Source: Oscillospiraceae bacterium (GTDB lineage Bacteria > Bacillota > Clostridia > Oscillospirales > Ruminococcaceae). Taken from it: DNA of 64,000 bases. Numbering within the stretch: position 1 is the stretch's first letter; every line of letters starts with the position of its first letter. The notes beneath the pieces were generated by a model that saw only the letters and a list, made by a program, of their open reading frames with translations, had not been told where the DNA came from and made no database searches. Both the position numbers and the translations under genes were made by a program. Location: assembly GCA_025757985.1 (NCBI GenBank), contig CP107210.1, positions 2,542,001 through 2,606,000 on the forward strand, written 5' to 3'. Shown here in pieces: positions 42,176-50,854 of this stretch.

Positions 42176-43126
42176 ATGAAACGCAAATCTGCTATTGCTG
42201 CCGTTACCGCCGCCGCCCTGGCCCTGAGCCTTGCCGCCTGCGGTTCCTCTGATTCCGCCGCCGCTTCCTCGGCTGCCCCTGTTGAGAGCACCGCCTCCAG
42301 CGAGGCCGCCCCGGCGGAGGCTGCCCCCGCCGGTGACTTTGACACCGATCAGGACATCACAGTCATCTCCCGTGAGGACGGCTCCGGCACCCGCGGCGCC
42401 TTCATTGAGCTGACCGGCGTTGAGGAGAAGAACGCTGACGGCAAGAAGGTCGATAACACCACCGAGGCCGCCGCCATCCAGTCCAGCACCAACGGCGTCA
42501 TGACCGCTGTTGCCAACGATGAGACCGCCATCGGCTACATCAGCCTCGGCTCTCTGAACGACACCGTCAAGGCCGTCACGGTCGGCGGTGTGGCCGCCTC
42601 CGCCGAGACCGTCAAGGACGGCAGCTATGTGCTGGCCCGTCCGTTCAACATCGTCACCAACGGCGATGCCACCGACCCTGTGGCCGTGGACTTCATCGCC
42701 TACTGCCTGAGCAAGGACGGTCAGGCGCTTGCCACCGATAAGGGCTACATCGGCGAGGACGGCGCGGACTTCACCTCCGCCCAGCCTGCCGGCAAGATCA
42801 CCGTCGGCGGTTCTTCCTCCGTCTCTCCGCTGATGGAGAAGCTGATCGAAGCCTACAAGACTGTCAACCCCAACGCTGAGCTTGAGCTGCTCACCACCGA
42901 CTCCACCACCGGTGTTTCCGGCGCGCTGGACGGCACCTACACCATCGGCATGGCCAGCCGTGAGCTGAAGGACTCCGAGGTCGAGGGCGGTGCCAAGGCT
43001 ACCGTTCTGGCACTGGACGGCATCGCAGTCGTTGTCAACCCCGCCAACACCACCGAGGATCTGACCGTTGACCAGATCAAGGGCATCTACACCGGCGAGC
43101 TGACCACCTGGGCCGATGTGCAGTAA
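42176..43126 (+). CDS. pstS: Phosphate-binding lipoprotein PstS, apparently circularly permuted
   Basis: The 316-residue product has a lipoprotein signal (Cys22 in SLAACGSS) and an Ala/Ser/Glu-rich linker to about 55. The order of the two halves is reversed relative to ordinary PstS. Residues 61-200 contain ITVISREDGSGTRGAF and IGYISLGS, which normally form the second half. Residues 206-316 contain KITVGGSSSVSPLMEKL, IGMASRELKD, ALDGIAVVVN and IYTGELTTW, which normally come first. Both phosphate-binding loops are kept. It starts the pst operon with a good GGGAG site and delivers phosphate to PstCA. Confidence 0.88.
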   Translation: MKRKSAIAAVTAAALALSLAACGSSDSAAASSAAPVESTASSEAAPAEAAPAGDFDTDQDITVISREDGSGTRGAFIELTGVEEKNADGKKVDNTTEAAAIQSSTNGVMTAVANDETAIGYISLGSLNDTVKAVTVGGVAASAETVKDGSYVLARPFNIVTNGDATDPVAVDFIAYCLSKDGQALATDKGYIGEDGADFTSAQPAGKITVGGSSSVSPLMEKLIEAYKTVNPNAELELLTTDSTTGVSGALDGTYTIGMASRELKDSEVEGGAKATVLALDGIAVVVNPANTTEDLTVDQIKGIYTGELTTWADVQ

Positions 43127-43132
43127 AAAGAA

Positions 43133-43278
43133 AAAGGCTTCCCCCTAGGGGGAAGCTGTCCGCGAAGCGGACTGATGAGGGGCGGGTTTCCCAAGATAAC
43201 CCGTTCACGGGTTGGTAAGGCAAGGCCGCCCCTCATCCGGCGCTGCGGCGCCACCTTCCCCCCCTCAGGGGGAAGGCT
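43133..43278. repeat. Family B element between pstS and pstC
   Basis: Complete element with left palindrome CTTCCCCCTAGGGGGAAG, variable stem GTCCGC-GAA-GCGGAC, TGATGAGGGG, right arm CCCCTCATCCGGCGCTGCGG to GGGGGAAGGC. It may attenuate transcription so that PstS is made in excess. Confidence 0.7.
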
Positions 43279-43323
43279 TTTTGGGTATCATAACCAACCT
43301 ACGAGCATAAGGAGTATAGGAAA

Positions 43324-44217
43324 ATGACCTCCAAGCTAAAAGAAGGCGTCATGCAGGTGGTGTTTACCCTCTGCGCCTGTGTATCCATTCTGGCGGTCGC
43401 GCTGATCTGCATCTTCCTGTTTGCAAACGGTGTGCCTACCCTGTTCAAGATCGGGCCGATGCAGTTCCTGCTCGGCACCGCATGGAAGCCCGGCAACGAC
43501 ATCTTCGGCATCCTGCCGATGATTCTGGGCAGCATCTATGTCACGGCGGGCGCCATCCTCATCGGCGTGCCCATCGGCCTGCTGACCGCCATTTATATGT
43601 CCCGCTTTGCCAGCCCGGCCATCAACCGGGTCATGCTGCCGGCAGTGCAGCTGCTGGCGGGTATCCCGTCGGTCGTCTACGGCTTCTTCGGCATGATCGT
43701 GTTGGTGCCGGCTGTGCAGGCTATGGTCAAGACCCCCTTCTTCAAGACGGTGCTCCACGTCAAAAGCGGCAAGGGTATGAGCCTTTTCACCGCCGCCGTG
43801 CTGCTGGGCATCATGATCCTGCCCACCATCATCACGGTCAGCAAGACGAGCCTTGATGCCGTTCCCAACAGCTACTATGAGGGCAGCCTTGCCTTGGGCG
43901 CCACCCATGAGCGCAGCGTTTTCTGCGCGGTGCTGCCCGCCGCCAAGTCCGGCGTGCTGTCGGCGGTCATCCTCGGCATCGGCCGCGCCATCGGTGAGAC
44001 GATGGCGGTCGTTATGGTCGCAGGCAACCAGACATGGATGCCCAAGGGCCTGTTCCAAGGCCTGCGCACGATGACCTCCAACATCGTCATCGAGATGGGC
44101 TACGCCGCCGACCTGCACCGCGAGGCGCTGATCGCCACCGGCGTCGTGCTCTTCGTCTTTATCCTGCTCATCAACCTCTGCTTCAGCCTTGTGAAAGGGG
44201 GCAGCGAACATGCCTGA
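43324..44217 (+). CDS. pstC: Phosphate ABC transporter permease PstC
   Basis: The 297-residue membrane protein has six predicted helices and the permease EAA loop (NSYYEGSLALGATHERSV). Early motifs include FGILPMILGSIYVT and AGIPSVVYGFFGM. It forms the channel with PstA, which begins 8 bases before its stop. ATAAGGAG lies upstream of the ATG. It belongs to the pst operon but is separated from pstS by a family B repeat. Confidence 0.93.
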   Translation: MTSKLKEGVMQVVFTLCACVSILAVALICIFLFANGVPTLFKIGPMQFLLGTAWKPGNDIFGILPMILGSIYVTAGAILIGVPIGLLTAIYMSRFASPAINRVMLPAVQLLAGIPSVVYGFFGMIVLVPAVQAMVKTPFFKTVLHVKSGKGMSLFTAAVLLGIMILPTIITVSKTSLDAVPNSYYEGSLALGATHERSVFCAVLPAAKSGVLSAVILGIGRAIGETMAVVMVAGNQTWMPKGLFQGLRTMTSNIVIEMGYAADLHREALIATGVVLFVFILLINLCFSLVKGGSEHA

Positions 44218-45118
44218 GATCGCCGCAACGCAAACGGCTGCCGATATGGCCTATGCAAAACCGCACGAGTTCATGCCCAGCGGTGTGGAAAATCGCCGCG
44301 CCGCCCGCGTGCAGGCCGCCGCGCTGCGGTGGCTCGTGCGCATTGCCGCGCTGCTGACCGCCGGGGTGCTGGTGTTTCTGATCGGCTACATCCTCGTCAT
44401 GGGCATTCCCAATTTGAAGCCCGCCCTTTTCGCGTGGGAGTATAACTCCGAAAACGTCTCGCTGATGCCCGCGCTCATCAACACGGTGCTGATGACAGCC
44501 TTCGCGCTGGCGATTGCCACGCCCTTGGGCATCTTCGCGGCCATCTGGCTGGTTGAGTACGCCTGCCGCGGCAGCAAGCTCGTCAAGGTCGTGCGCGTCA
44601 CGACCGAGACGCTGCAGGGCATCCCCTCCATCGTCTACGGCCTGTTCGGTATGCTGTTCTTCGTCACCCAGCTGCACTGGGGCTACAGCATGATCGCGGG
44701 TGCGTTCACGCTGGCAATTATGGTATTGCCGGTCATCATGCGCACGACCGAGGAGGCGCTCATCGCCGTGCCCGACTCCTACCGCGAGGGCAGCTTCGGC
44801 CTCGGCGCGGGCAAGCTGCGCACGGTGTTCACCATCGTGCTGCCCAGCGCCATGCCGGGCATTCTGTCCGGCGTCATCCTTGCCACGGGCCGCATCGTGG
44901 GCGAGACCGCCGCGCTGATCTACACCGCCAGCTCGGTCGCAAAGATCCCCACCAGCGTATTCAGCTCGACCCGCACGCTGGCCGTACACATGTACCTGCT
45001 CTCCAACGAGGGGCTTTACATCGGCCAGACCTACGGCACCGCCGTGGTCCTGCTGGCGCTGGTGCTGGTCATCAACTGCCTGTCCGGCTTTGTGGCCGGC
45101 AAGCTGACGAAGCAGTAA
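44210..45118 (+). CDS. pstA: Phosphate ABC transporter permease PstA
   Basis: The 302-residue product has about six helices. The permease EAA loop is PDSYREGSFGLGAGKLRT; QGIPSIVYGLFGMLFF and GETAALIYTASSVAKIP are typical of PstA. It pairs with PstC, overlapping its gene by 8 bases. The N-terminal 50 residues are an unusual soluble extension (MPEIAATQTAADMAYAK...). The AAAGGGGG site lies inside pstC. Confidence 0.93.
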   Translation: MPEIAATQTAADMAYAKPHEFMPSGVENRRAARVQAAALRWLVRIAALLTAGVLVFLIGYILVMGIPNLKPALFAWEYNSENVSLMPALINTVLMTAFALAIATPLGIFAAIWLVEYACRGSKLVKVVRVTTETLQGIPSIVYGLFGMLFFVTQLHWGYSMIAGAFTLAIMVLPVIMRTTEEALIAVPDSYREGSFGLGAGKLRTVFTIVLPSAMPGILSGVILATGRIVGETAALIYTASSVAKIPTSVFSSTRTLAVHMYLLSNEGLYIGQTYGTAVVLLALVLVINCLSGFVAGKLTKQ

Positions 45119-45174
45119 AATTGCGGCTCCTACGGGGCAGCGAGAACGGAGCGGGTGCCGATGGGGACACCGCC

Positions 45175-45245
45175 CGGAGCGGTCAAGACCGCTCCCTACA
45201 GGGCACCCATGACCGGCAAATTGTAGGGAGGGGTCTTGACCCCTC
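45175..45245. repeat. Family A pair between pstA and pstB
   Basis: Units at 45175-45199 (GCGGTCAAGACCGC core) and 45222-45245 (GGGTCTTGACCC core). Here the order is outward-facing: the first ends CCCTAC, the second begins GTAGGG. Confidence 0.65.
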
Positions 45246-45303
45246 CGCTGAACCGTGCCGCTAAAACCCGCGCAAAACGAAGATATAGCAAAGAGGTCAT
45301 TTC

Positions 45304-46056
45304 ATGAACAAATTTGAAGTCCGCGGCATGGACCTGTACTATGGCAGCTTCCATGCACTGAAAAATATCAACATTGACATCCCGGAAAAGGAGATCACTG
45401 CCTTTATCGGCCCGTCCGGCTGCGGCAAATCGACCTTTTTGAAGAGCCTGAACCGGATGAACGACCTTGTGGAGGGCTGCCGCATCTCCGGGGACATCAA
45501 ACTGGACGGCGTGGACATCTACAAGGACAAGATGGATGTCAATGTCCTGCGCAAGCGGGTCGGTATGGTGTTCCAGAAGCCGAACCCCTTCCCGATGTCG
45601 ATCTACGACAACATTGCCTACGGCCCGCGCACCCACGGCATCCATAATAAGGCCCAGCTGGACGAGATCGTTGAAAAATCCCTGCGCGGCGCGGCCATCT
45701 GGGACGAGGTCAAGGACCGCCTGAACAAGAGCGCCCTCGGCATGTCGGGCGGCCAGCAGCAGCGCCTTTGCATTGCGCGCGCGCTGGCTGTCGAGCCGGA
45801 GGTCCTGCTCATGGACGAGCCGACCAGCGCGCTGGACCCCATCTCGACCTCCAAGGTCGAGGAGCTGGCGACCGAGCTGAAGGAAAACTACACGATCGTC
45901 ATGGTCACCCACAACATGCAGCAGGCCGCGCGTATCAGCGATAAAACGGCGTTCTTCCTGCTGGGCGAACTGGTCGAGATGGGCCCCACCGAGCGCGTCT
46001 TTGCTACGCCTGTGGATAAGCGCACCGAGGATTATATCTCGGGCCGCTTCGGTTAA
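45304..46056 (+). CDS. pstB: Phosphate ABC transporter ATPase PstB
   Basis: The 250-residue product has Walker A GPSGCGKST, the Q-loop VFQKPNPFPMS, the signature MSGGQQQR, Walker B VLLMDEPTSALDP and the switch His in VTHNMQQA. This matches PstB closely, including the QKPNPFPMS stretch specific to phosphate importers. It supplies ATP energy to PstCA. It ends 13 bases before phoU. Confidence 0.95.
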   Translation: MNKFEVRGMDLYYGSFHALKNINIDIPEKEITAFIGPSGCGKSTFLKSLNRMNDLVEGCRISGDIKLDGVDIYKDKMDVNVLRKRVGMVFQKPNPFPMSIYDNIAYGPRTHGIHNKAQLDEIVEKSLRGAAIWDEVKDRLNKSALGMSGGQQQRLCIARALAVEPEVLLMDEPTSALDPISTSKVEELATELKENYTIVMVTHNMQQAARISDKTAFFLLGELVEMGPTERVFATPVDKRTEDYISGRFG

Positions 46057-46069
46057 GGAGGATTGCAAC

Positions 46070-46744
46070 ATGGGTACAAGTGTACGGAAGATGTACGATG
46101 CCGAGCTGCTGCAGCTGGACACGATGCTGGCCCGGATGGGCCATGCGGCGGGCGGCGCGATCGAGAGCGCAATGACCGCCCTGCGCACCGGCGATGTTGA
46201 GCTGGCGCGCAGCGTCATTGCGCGGGACAGCGAGATCGACTCCGCCGAGCATGAGATCGAGCACCGCTGCTTAACGCTGTTCCTGCGCCAGCAGCCGGTC
46301 GCGGGCGATCTGCGCAAGGTGTCCACGGCGCTCAAGATGGTCACCGACATTGAGCGCATCGCCGATCAGGCCAGCGACATTGCCGAGATCACGCTGCACC
46401 TCCACCCGGAGGGCGCGCGCACCGTCGGCGTGCTGGACGACCTTTACGCTATGGGCGATATTGCGCTGCACATGGTCAAGGACGCCATCGCGGCCTATGT
46501 GCAGGTCGATCTGTCCACCGCCGCGCAGGTCATTGCCCGCGATGATGAGTGCGATGCCATGTTCGGCCGCATCAGCAAGGAGATTGCCGCCTACATTGCG
46601 GCACACCCCGATGATGCCGAGACGGCGCTCGACCTGTTTATGATCGACAAGTATCTGGAGCGCCTCGGCGACCACGCCGTGAACATTGCCGAGTGGGTCG
46701 AGTTCTTAAAGACCGGCGTCCACAAAGCCCGCAAGATCGTCTGA
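46070..46744 (+). CDS. phoU: Phosphate-specific transport regulator PhoU
   Basis: The 224-residue all-helical product has two PhoU repeats, each with a metal-binding E/D-x-x-x-D signature: TDIERIADQASDIAE and DKYLERLGDHAVNIAEW. PhoU links Pst transport to PhoR so that the Pho regulon is off when phosphate is plentiful. ATG 46070 is preceded by AAGGAGG; the earlier in-frame ATG lies in pstB. It closes the pst operon and a clear terminator follows. Confidence 0.93.
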   Translation: MGTSVRKMYDAELLQLDTMLARMGHAAGGAIESAMTALRTGDVELARSVIARDSEIDSAEHEIEHRCLTLFLRQQPVAGDLRKVSTALKMVTDIERIADQASDIAEITLHLHPEGARTVGVLDDLYAMGDIALHMVKDAIAAYVQVDLSTAAQVIARDDECDAMFGRISKEIAAYIAAHPDDAETALDLFMIDKYLERLGDHAVNIAEWVEFLKTGVHKARKIV

Positions 46745-46786
46745 CGCGGGCAGCCAAAAGCCATTCTCTATTTTCCTATACCAACC

Positions 46787-46822
46787 AAAACGGGGCCTGC
46801 CGCAAAGCAGACCCCGTTTTGG
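46787..46822 (+). terminator. Terminator of the pst-phoU operon
   Basis: AAAACGGGGCCTGC pairs with GCAGACCCCGTTTT, one mismatch, loop of 6 bases. Confidence 0.8.
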
Positions 46823-46831
46823 CGTGGAGGG

Positions 46832-46982
46832 AAAAGGCTTCCCCCGCGGGGGAAGCTGTCACCGAAGGTGACTGATGAGGGCAAGCTCTGCCGAGGCTGC
46901 GCGCAAACGGACTGCGGCCGTGAACTTCCCCCTCATCCGTCTGCGGTCGGGGCCGCAGACACCTTCCCCCAAAGGGGGAAGG
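46832..46982. repeat. Family B element
   Basis: Left palindrome CTTCCCCCGCGGGGGAAG, variable stem GTCACC-GAA-GGTGAC, TGATGAGGG; right arm CCCCTCATCCGTCTGCGG to GGGGGAAGGC. Together with two terminators it fills the 46745-47053 gap. Confidence 0.7.
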
Positions 46983-47005
46983 CGCAGACTGCCAAAGACT
47001 TCCCC

Positions 47006-47045
47006 ATAAAAAAATCCCGGGCAGCTCACGGTGAGCCGCCCGGGA
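47006..47045 (-). terminator. Terminator of the sugar transferase gene
   Basis: On the minus strand CCCGGGCGGCTCAC pairs with GTGAGCTGCCCGGG and runs into ATTTTTTT. Confidence 0.9.
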
Positions 47046-47053
47046 ATGTGCTT

Positions 47054-48547
47054 TTACTTCGCCCCGCGTCCGGCGAAGACTACATACACGGTCTTGAACA
47101 AAATCTTGATGTCATTCCAGAGCGACCAGTTGTCGATGTAGGTCACATCCAGCTTGACGACCTCCTCAAAGTCCTCGATGTTGCTGCGGCCGCTGACCTG
47201 CCACAGGCCGGTGATGCCCGGCTTCATCGACAGGCGGCGCTTGTGGTGGCTCTCGTACTGCTTGTACTCGTCCACTGTCGGCGGGCGGGTGCCCACAAGG
47301 CTCATATCGCCGCGCAGCACATCAAAAAACTGCGGCAGCTCGTCAATGCTCGTCTTGCGGATGAACTTGCCCACCTTGGTCACGCGGGGGTCGTCCTCCA
47401 TCTTGAACATCAGGCCGTTCATCTCGTTCTGGGCCATCAGCTCCTTTTTGCGCTCCTCGGCGTCCATGTACATGCTGCGCAGCTTGTGGATGTAAAAGTA
47501 CCGTCCGTTGCGGCCTACGCGCTTCTGCTTGAAGAAGAGCGGCCCGGGGCTTTCGATCTTGAGGGGGATCGCCACGATCGCAATGATCGGGATGCTGAGA
47601 ATGCAGCCCACCAGACCGCCCACGATGTCCATGCACCGCTTGGCGATCTGGTCGCGCAGCTTCAGCTCCACGGTGCCCATCGTCACGATGCTGCCCCCCG
47701 CGCAGCGGCCCAGCGTGCGGCTCAGCCGTGCGGCGCTTGTTTCATCGCAGCAGGCCTCCTCGATCCGGTCAAGCAGCGGCAGGCAGAAATGTACGGTCAG
47801 GCCCATGCTCTCCATCTCCTCCAGATAGGGGATGAAGCTCTCGCCGCTGTCCATCGGCACGTCCACATAGACCTCGTCCAGTGCCTCGCGCCGGATCCAG
47901 TCCATAAAATCGGTGAAGTTCGCCTCCACTGCAATACCGTCGATCTCGGTGCCGACGATCTCATGCGTGGCCTCCAACAACGCCACGCCGACAATGCGGC
48001 GGGACCAGTCCTTGCCGATCTCATTGATGAGGCGGTCGGCGCGGTCGGTGGTCGTCACGATGCCGACCAGACTCTCCATGCCCCAGCTGCGCTGGAAATG
48101 GAGCAGCAGCCGCTTGAGCGCACCGTGCGCGAGCGGCAGCAGCAAAGCGTTGATGAGCGGCACCGTCACCGCAAAATAGCGGGAGTCGAGCATCGTTGCC
48201 TTGGTCAGCAGCATCAGGGCCGAGTAGATGACGCAGAGCATCAGGTTGAATTTGAGCGAGAGCTTTATCTCGGCGCCGGGGCGGCGGGTGACGATGTTCT
48301 CGGACTGGTCAAAGCAGAAAAAGGTCGCGACAAAGGCCAGTACCAGCGCGCAGAGCGTCTGCATCCAGTCCCGTGCGGTGTAGGGCACCAGCACATTGAA
48401 CAGTCCGTCAGTGATCAGCCACGACAGCAGAATACTGACCGACAGGGCCAGCAGATCCGTCAGGAACACATAGGCGTACTGCATCTTTTCGCGTTTTGTA
48501 ATGACGTGCAACTCCAAATTCCTCTCATTCTTTCTGTACAAAATCAT
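47054..48547 (-). CDS. Polyprenyl glycosylphosphotransferase (WbaP/EpsE-like sugar transferase)
   Basis: The 497-residue product has four N-terminal helices (about 25-130), a Rossmann-like middle domain, another helix near 310 and a C-terminal bacterial sugar-transferase domain. That domain shows FKQKRVGRNGRYFYIHKLRS, DELPQFFDVLRGDMSLVGTR and KPGITGLWQVSGRS. It transfers a hexose-phosphate to undecaprenyl phosphate, starting an exopolysaccharide or capsule unit. No ribosome binding site precedes the ATG at 48547; a TTG at 48511 lies a plausible distance after GAGAGGA and may be the true start. It is monocistronic and not next to other polysaccharide genes. Confidence 0.9.
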   Translation of the reverse strand: MILYRKNERNLELHVITKREKMQYAYVFLTDLLALSVSILLSWLITDGLFNVLVPYTARDWMQTLCALVLAFVATFFCFDQSENIVTRRPGAEIKLSLKFNLMLCVIYSALMLLTKATMLDSRYFAVTVPLINALLLPLAHGALKRLLLHFQRSWGMESLVGIVTTTDRADRLINEIGKDWSRRIVGVALLEATHEIVGTEIDGIAVEANFTDFMDWIRREALDEVYVDVPMDSGESFIPYLEEMESMGLTVHFCLPLLDRIEEACCDETSAARLSRTLGRCAGGSIVTMGTVELKLRDQIAKRCMDIVGGLVGCILSIPIIAIVAIPLKIESPGPLFFKQKRVGRNGRYFYIHKLRSMYMDAEERKKELMAQNEMNGLMFKMEDDPRVTKVGKFIRKTSIDELPQFFDVLRGDMSLVGTRPPTVDEYKQYESHHKRRLSMKPGITGLWQVSGRSNIEDFEEVVKLDVTYIDNWSLWNDIKILFKTVYVVFAGRGAK

Positions 48548-48756
48548 ATAAGCAGGGCAGCCGGTCTGCGGCTGTCCGTTCCTGCGTATAAATCATGTAC
48601 AATTTTACCACATCAAGCGCCGCTATTCAACCGAAAGCGGCACCCTGCGGCAGAAAACGGCGATTTTCGGCAAAATTTCCAATCCAAGCCCGTGCACAGG
48701 CAGCAAAATGGTAGTTTCACAACGGAATTTTTGAAAACTGGTTGCAAAGTAACAGA

Positions 48757-48779
48757 AAAATCGCCCGCAAGCGGACGGT
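48757..48779 (-). terminator. Terminator of the c-di-GMP enzyme gene
   Basis: On the minus strand CGTCCGC pairs with GCGGGCG (one G-T pair) and is followed by ATTTTTCTG. Confidence 0.6.
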
Positions 48780-48780
48780 A

Positions 48781-50700
48781 TCACGCCTCGGGGGCGGCAA
48801 GCTCGGCTTTGAAGGTGTCCTGCAGGTCGGTCAGGCAGTCCAGCAGCAGGGGATTGAAGGCCCCGCAGTCGCCGTGCAGGATCATCTGCACCGCCACATC
48901 GGGTGCGTAGGCGTCCTTGTAGACGCGCTTGCTCACAAGGGCATCGTAGACATCGGCCATCGCCACCACCTGCGCCGAGATCGGGATCTGGTCACCGCTC
49001 AGCCCATCGGGGTAGCCGCGGCCGTCCCACCGCTCATGGTGCCAGCGGCAGATCTCATAGGCGGTGCGCACCAGCGGCTCGTTGCGGTAGCGGTGCAGCT
49101 GGTCCAGCATCGCCGCGCCGATCGTGGTGTGCCGCTTCATGATGTCGAACTCCTCGCGGGTCAGCCGCCCGGGCTTGTTCAGGATCGCATCGTCGATTGC
49201 GATCTTGCCGATGTCGTGCAGCGACGACGCCATGACGATCAGCTCCTGCTGTTCGGGCGTCAGGGCGTACTGGTCGGTCTTTTGGGTCAGCTGCTCCAGC
49301 AGGTGCCGGGTCAGCGTGCCGATGTGCAGCACATGGGCGCCGCTCTCGCCGTTGCGGAACTCGACCGCCTCGCTCAGGATCGAGATCAGCATCTGGGTGT
49401 TCTTCTCTTTTTCACGGATCTGGCTCGTCACCAGCGAGATGAGCCGCCGCTGCTTGGCGTAGAGCTTGATCGTGTTAAAGACGCGCCGGTAGACGACCCC
49501 CGCGTCAAAGGGGCGGCTCACATAGTCGGAGACGCCCAGTTCGTAGGCGCGGCGCACAACGGTGTCGGCGTCCTCGCTTGAGATCATGATGACCGGGATG
49601 TCCTCGATCCGGTGGTTGCGGTTCATCGTGTTCAGGACCTCAAAGCCGTCCATCACCGGCATGACGATGTCCAGCAGGATCAGCGCAATGGCGGTGTCGT
49701 ACTGGTCCAGCATCGTCAGACATTCCTGCCCGTTGGAGGCCTCCAGTATATTGTAATCACTGCCGAGGATCTCGGCCAGAATCGCGCGGTTCATCTCGGA
49801 ATCGTCTACGATCAGGATATTCTGGCGGGCCTGCCGGTCCCGCCCGGCGGCCGAGGGGGCGGCGGTGCCGGCGGTGTCCTCGGTCACAACGGTGTTTTTG
49901 TGGTTCTTGGCCTGATACATCAGCCGGTCCGCGCGGGAGACCGCCTGCTCGCAGCTCTCGCCCGGGCGGCTCATCACGCCGCCGATGCTGGTCGAGATCT
50001 GCAGCCGGGTGTAGCCGGGTACAACGGCGGTGTGCAGCTGCTGGCGGATGCGCTCCAGCTTGGCAACAAACGCTGCCTGTGCAATGCCGGGCAGCACGAG
50101 CAAAAACTCATCGCCGCCGTAGCGGATCAGATGGTCGCTTTTGCGGATGCAGCCGCGCACGACCTCCACGGTGGTGCGCAGGGCTGCATCGCCGGCCTGA
50201 TGGCCGTAGGTGTCGTTGTACAGCTTGAAATCGTCAAGGTCCAGCACGGCCACGCCGGCCGGCTCGCTCCGGCTTTTGATGACATCCTCATAATAGCGGC
50301 GGTTATAGCAGCTGGTCAGGGCATCGTGGTAGAGCTTGATGTGGTAGCCGGACACGCTGCTCATCAGCCGGTCGCTGTTTTCGGGGTCGATGAGATTGTC
50401 GCAGTCCAGCGGCTGGATCAGCTCCAGCACGCAGGGTGCGCCGTCCACCTCGCGGTAGACCGCTGTGACCTGATACAGATCGCGGCCCATATATTCCAGC
50501 TTGGTGCGCTGGGTATGATCCTCCATCACCTGGCGGGAGATGCAGTTCTGGCAGGGGGCGTCCCTGTGCCAGAATTCATGGCAGGGGCAATGCCCATCCA
50601 CCGGGACATTGCCGCACACCTGCCCCGCGTCCAGCAGCCGCACGATCGGAAAAATCGTGCGGTATTGCATTATTTCCTTTTCGACCTCGTCTCTGGTCAT
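48781..50700 (-). CDS. GGDEF-REC-HD-GYP cyclic-di-GMP protein
   Basis: The 639-residue product joins four parts. An N-terminal Cys-rich sensor (about 1-115, HCPCHEFWHRDAPCQNC) looks PAS-like. A diguanylate cyclase domain (about 135-290) keeps RYGGDEFLLVLPG. A receiver domain (about 305-425) has LILLDIVMPVMDGFEVL with its phospho-Asp. An HD-GYP phosphodiesterase domain (about 440-630) keeps SLHDIGKIAI and HHERWDGRGYPDGL. All active-site motifs appear intact, so one chain could make and degrade cyclic di-GMP. The start at 50700 is favoured by AAAGGCGGCGAGG; a longer form from 50736 has no site. The gene is divergent from the GH10-like gene. Confidence 0.88.
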   Translation of the reverse strand: MTRDEVEKEIMQYRTIFPIVRLLDAGQVCGNVPVDGHCPCHEFWHRDAPCQNCISRQVMEDHTQRTKLEYMGRDLYQVTAVYREVDGAPCVLELIQPLDCDNLIDPENSDRLMSSVSGYHIKLYHDALTSCYNRRYYEDVIKSRSEPAGVAVLDLDDFKLYNDTYGHQAGDAALRTTVEVVRGCIRKSDHLIRYGGDEFLLVLPGIAQAAFVAKLERIRQQLHTAVVPGYTRLQISTSIGGVMSRPGESCEQAVSRADRLMYQAKNHKNTVVTEDTAGTAAPSAAGRDRQARQNILIVDDSEMNRAILAEILGSDYNILEASNGQECLTMLDQYDTAIALILLDIVMPVMDGFEVLNTMNRNHRIEDIPVIMISSEDADTVVRRAYELGVSDYVSRPFDAGVVYRRVFNTIKLYAKQRRLISLVTSQIREKEKNTQMLISILSEAVEFRNGESGAHVLHIGTLTRHLLEQLTQKTDQYALTPEQQELIVMASSLHDIGKIAIDDAILNKPGRLTREEFDIMKRHTTIGAAMLDQLHRYRNEPLVRTAYEICRWHHERWDGRGYPDGLSGDQIPISAQVVAMADVYDALVSKRVYKDAYAPDVAVQMILHGDCGAFNPLLLDCLTDLQDTFKAELAAPEA

Positions 50701-50854
50701 AGCCTCGCCGCCTTTGTGCCCTAAAAAATGTTGCATATATATCTAATATATCATTTCCTGCCAATTCCTGTCAAATTTTGCGCGGGTAAAAAAACGGTAA
50801 AACGGAATCCCTGCAGGCGGCAGCTCATATATTTGTGGGACAGGGGGTGGTACG

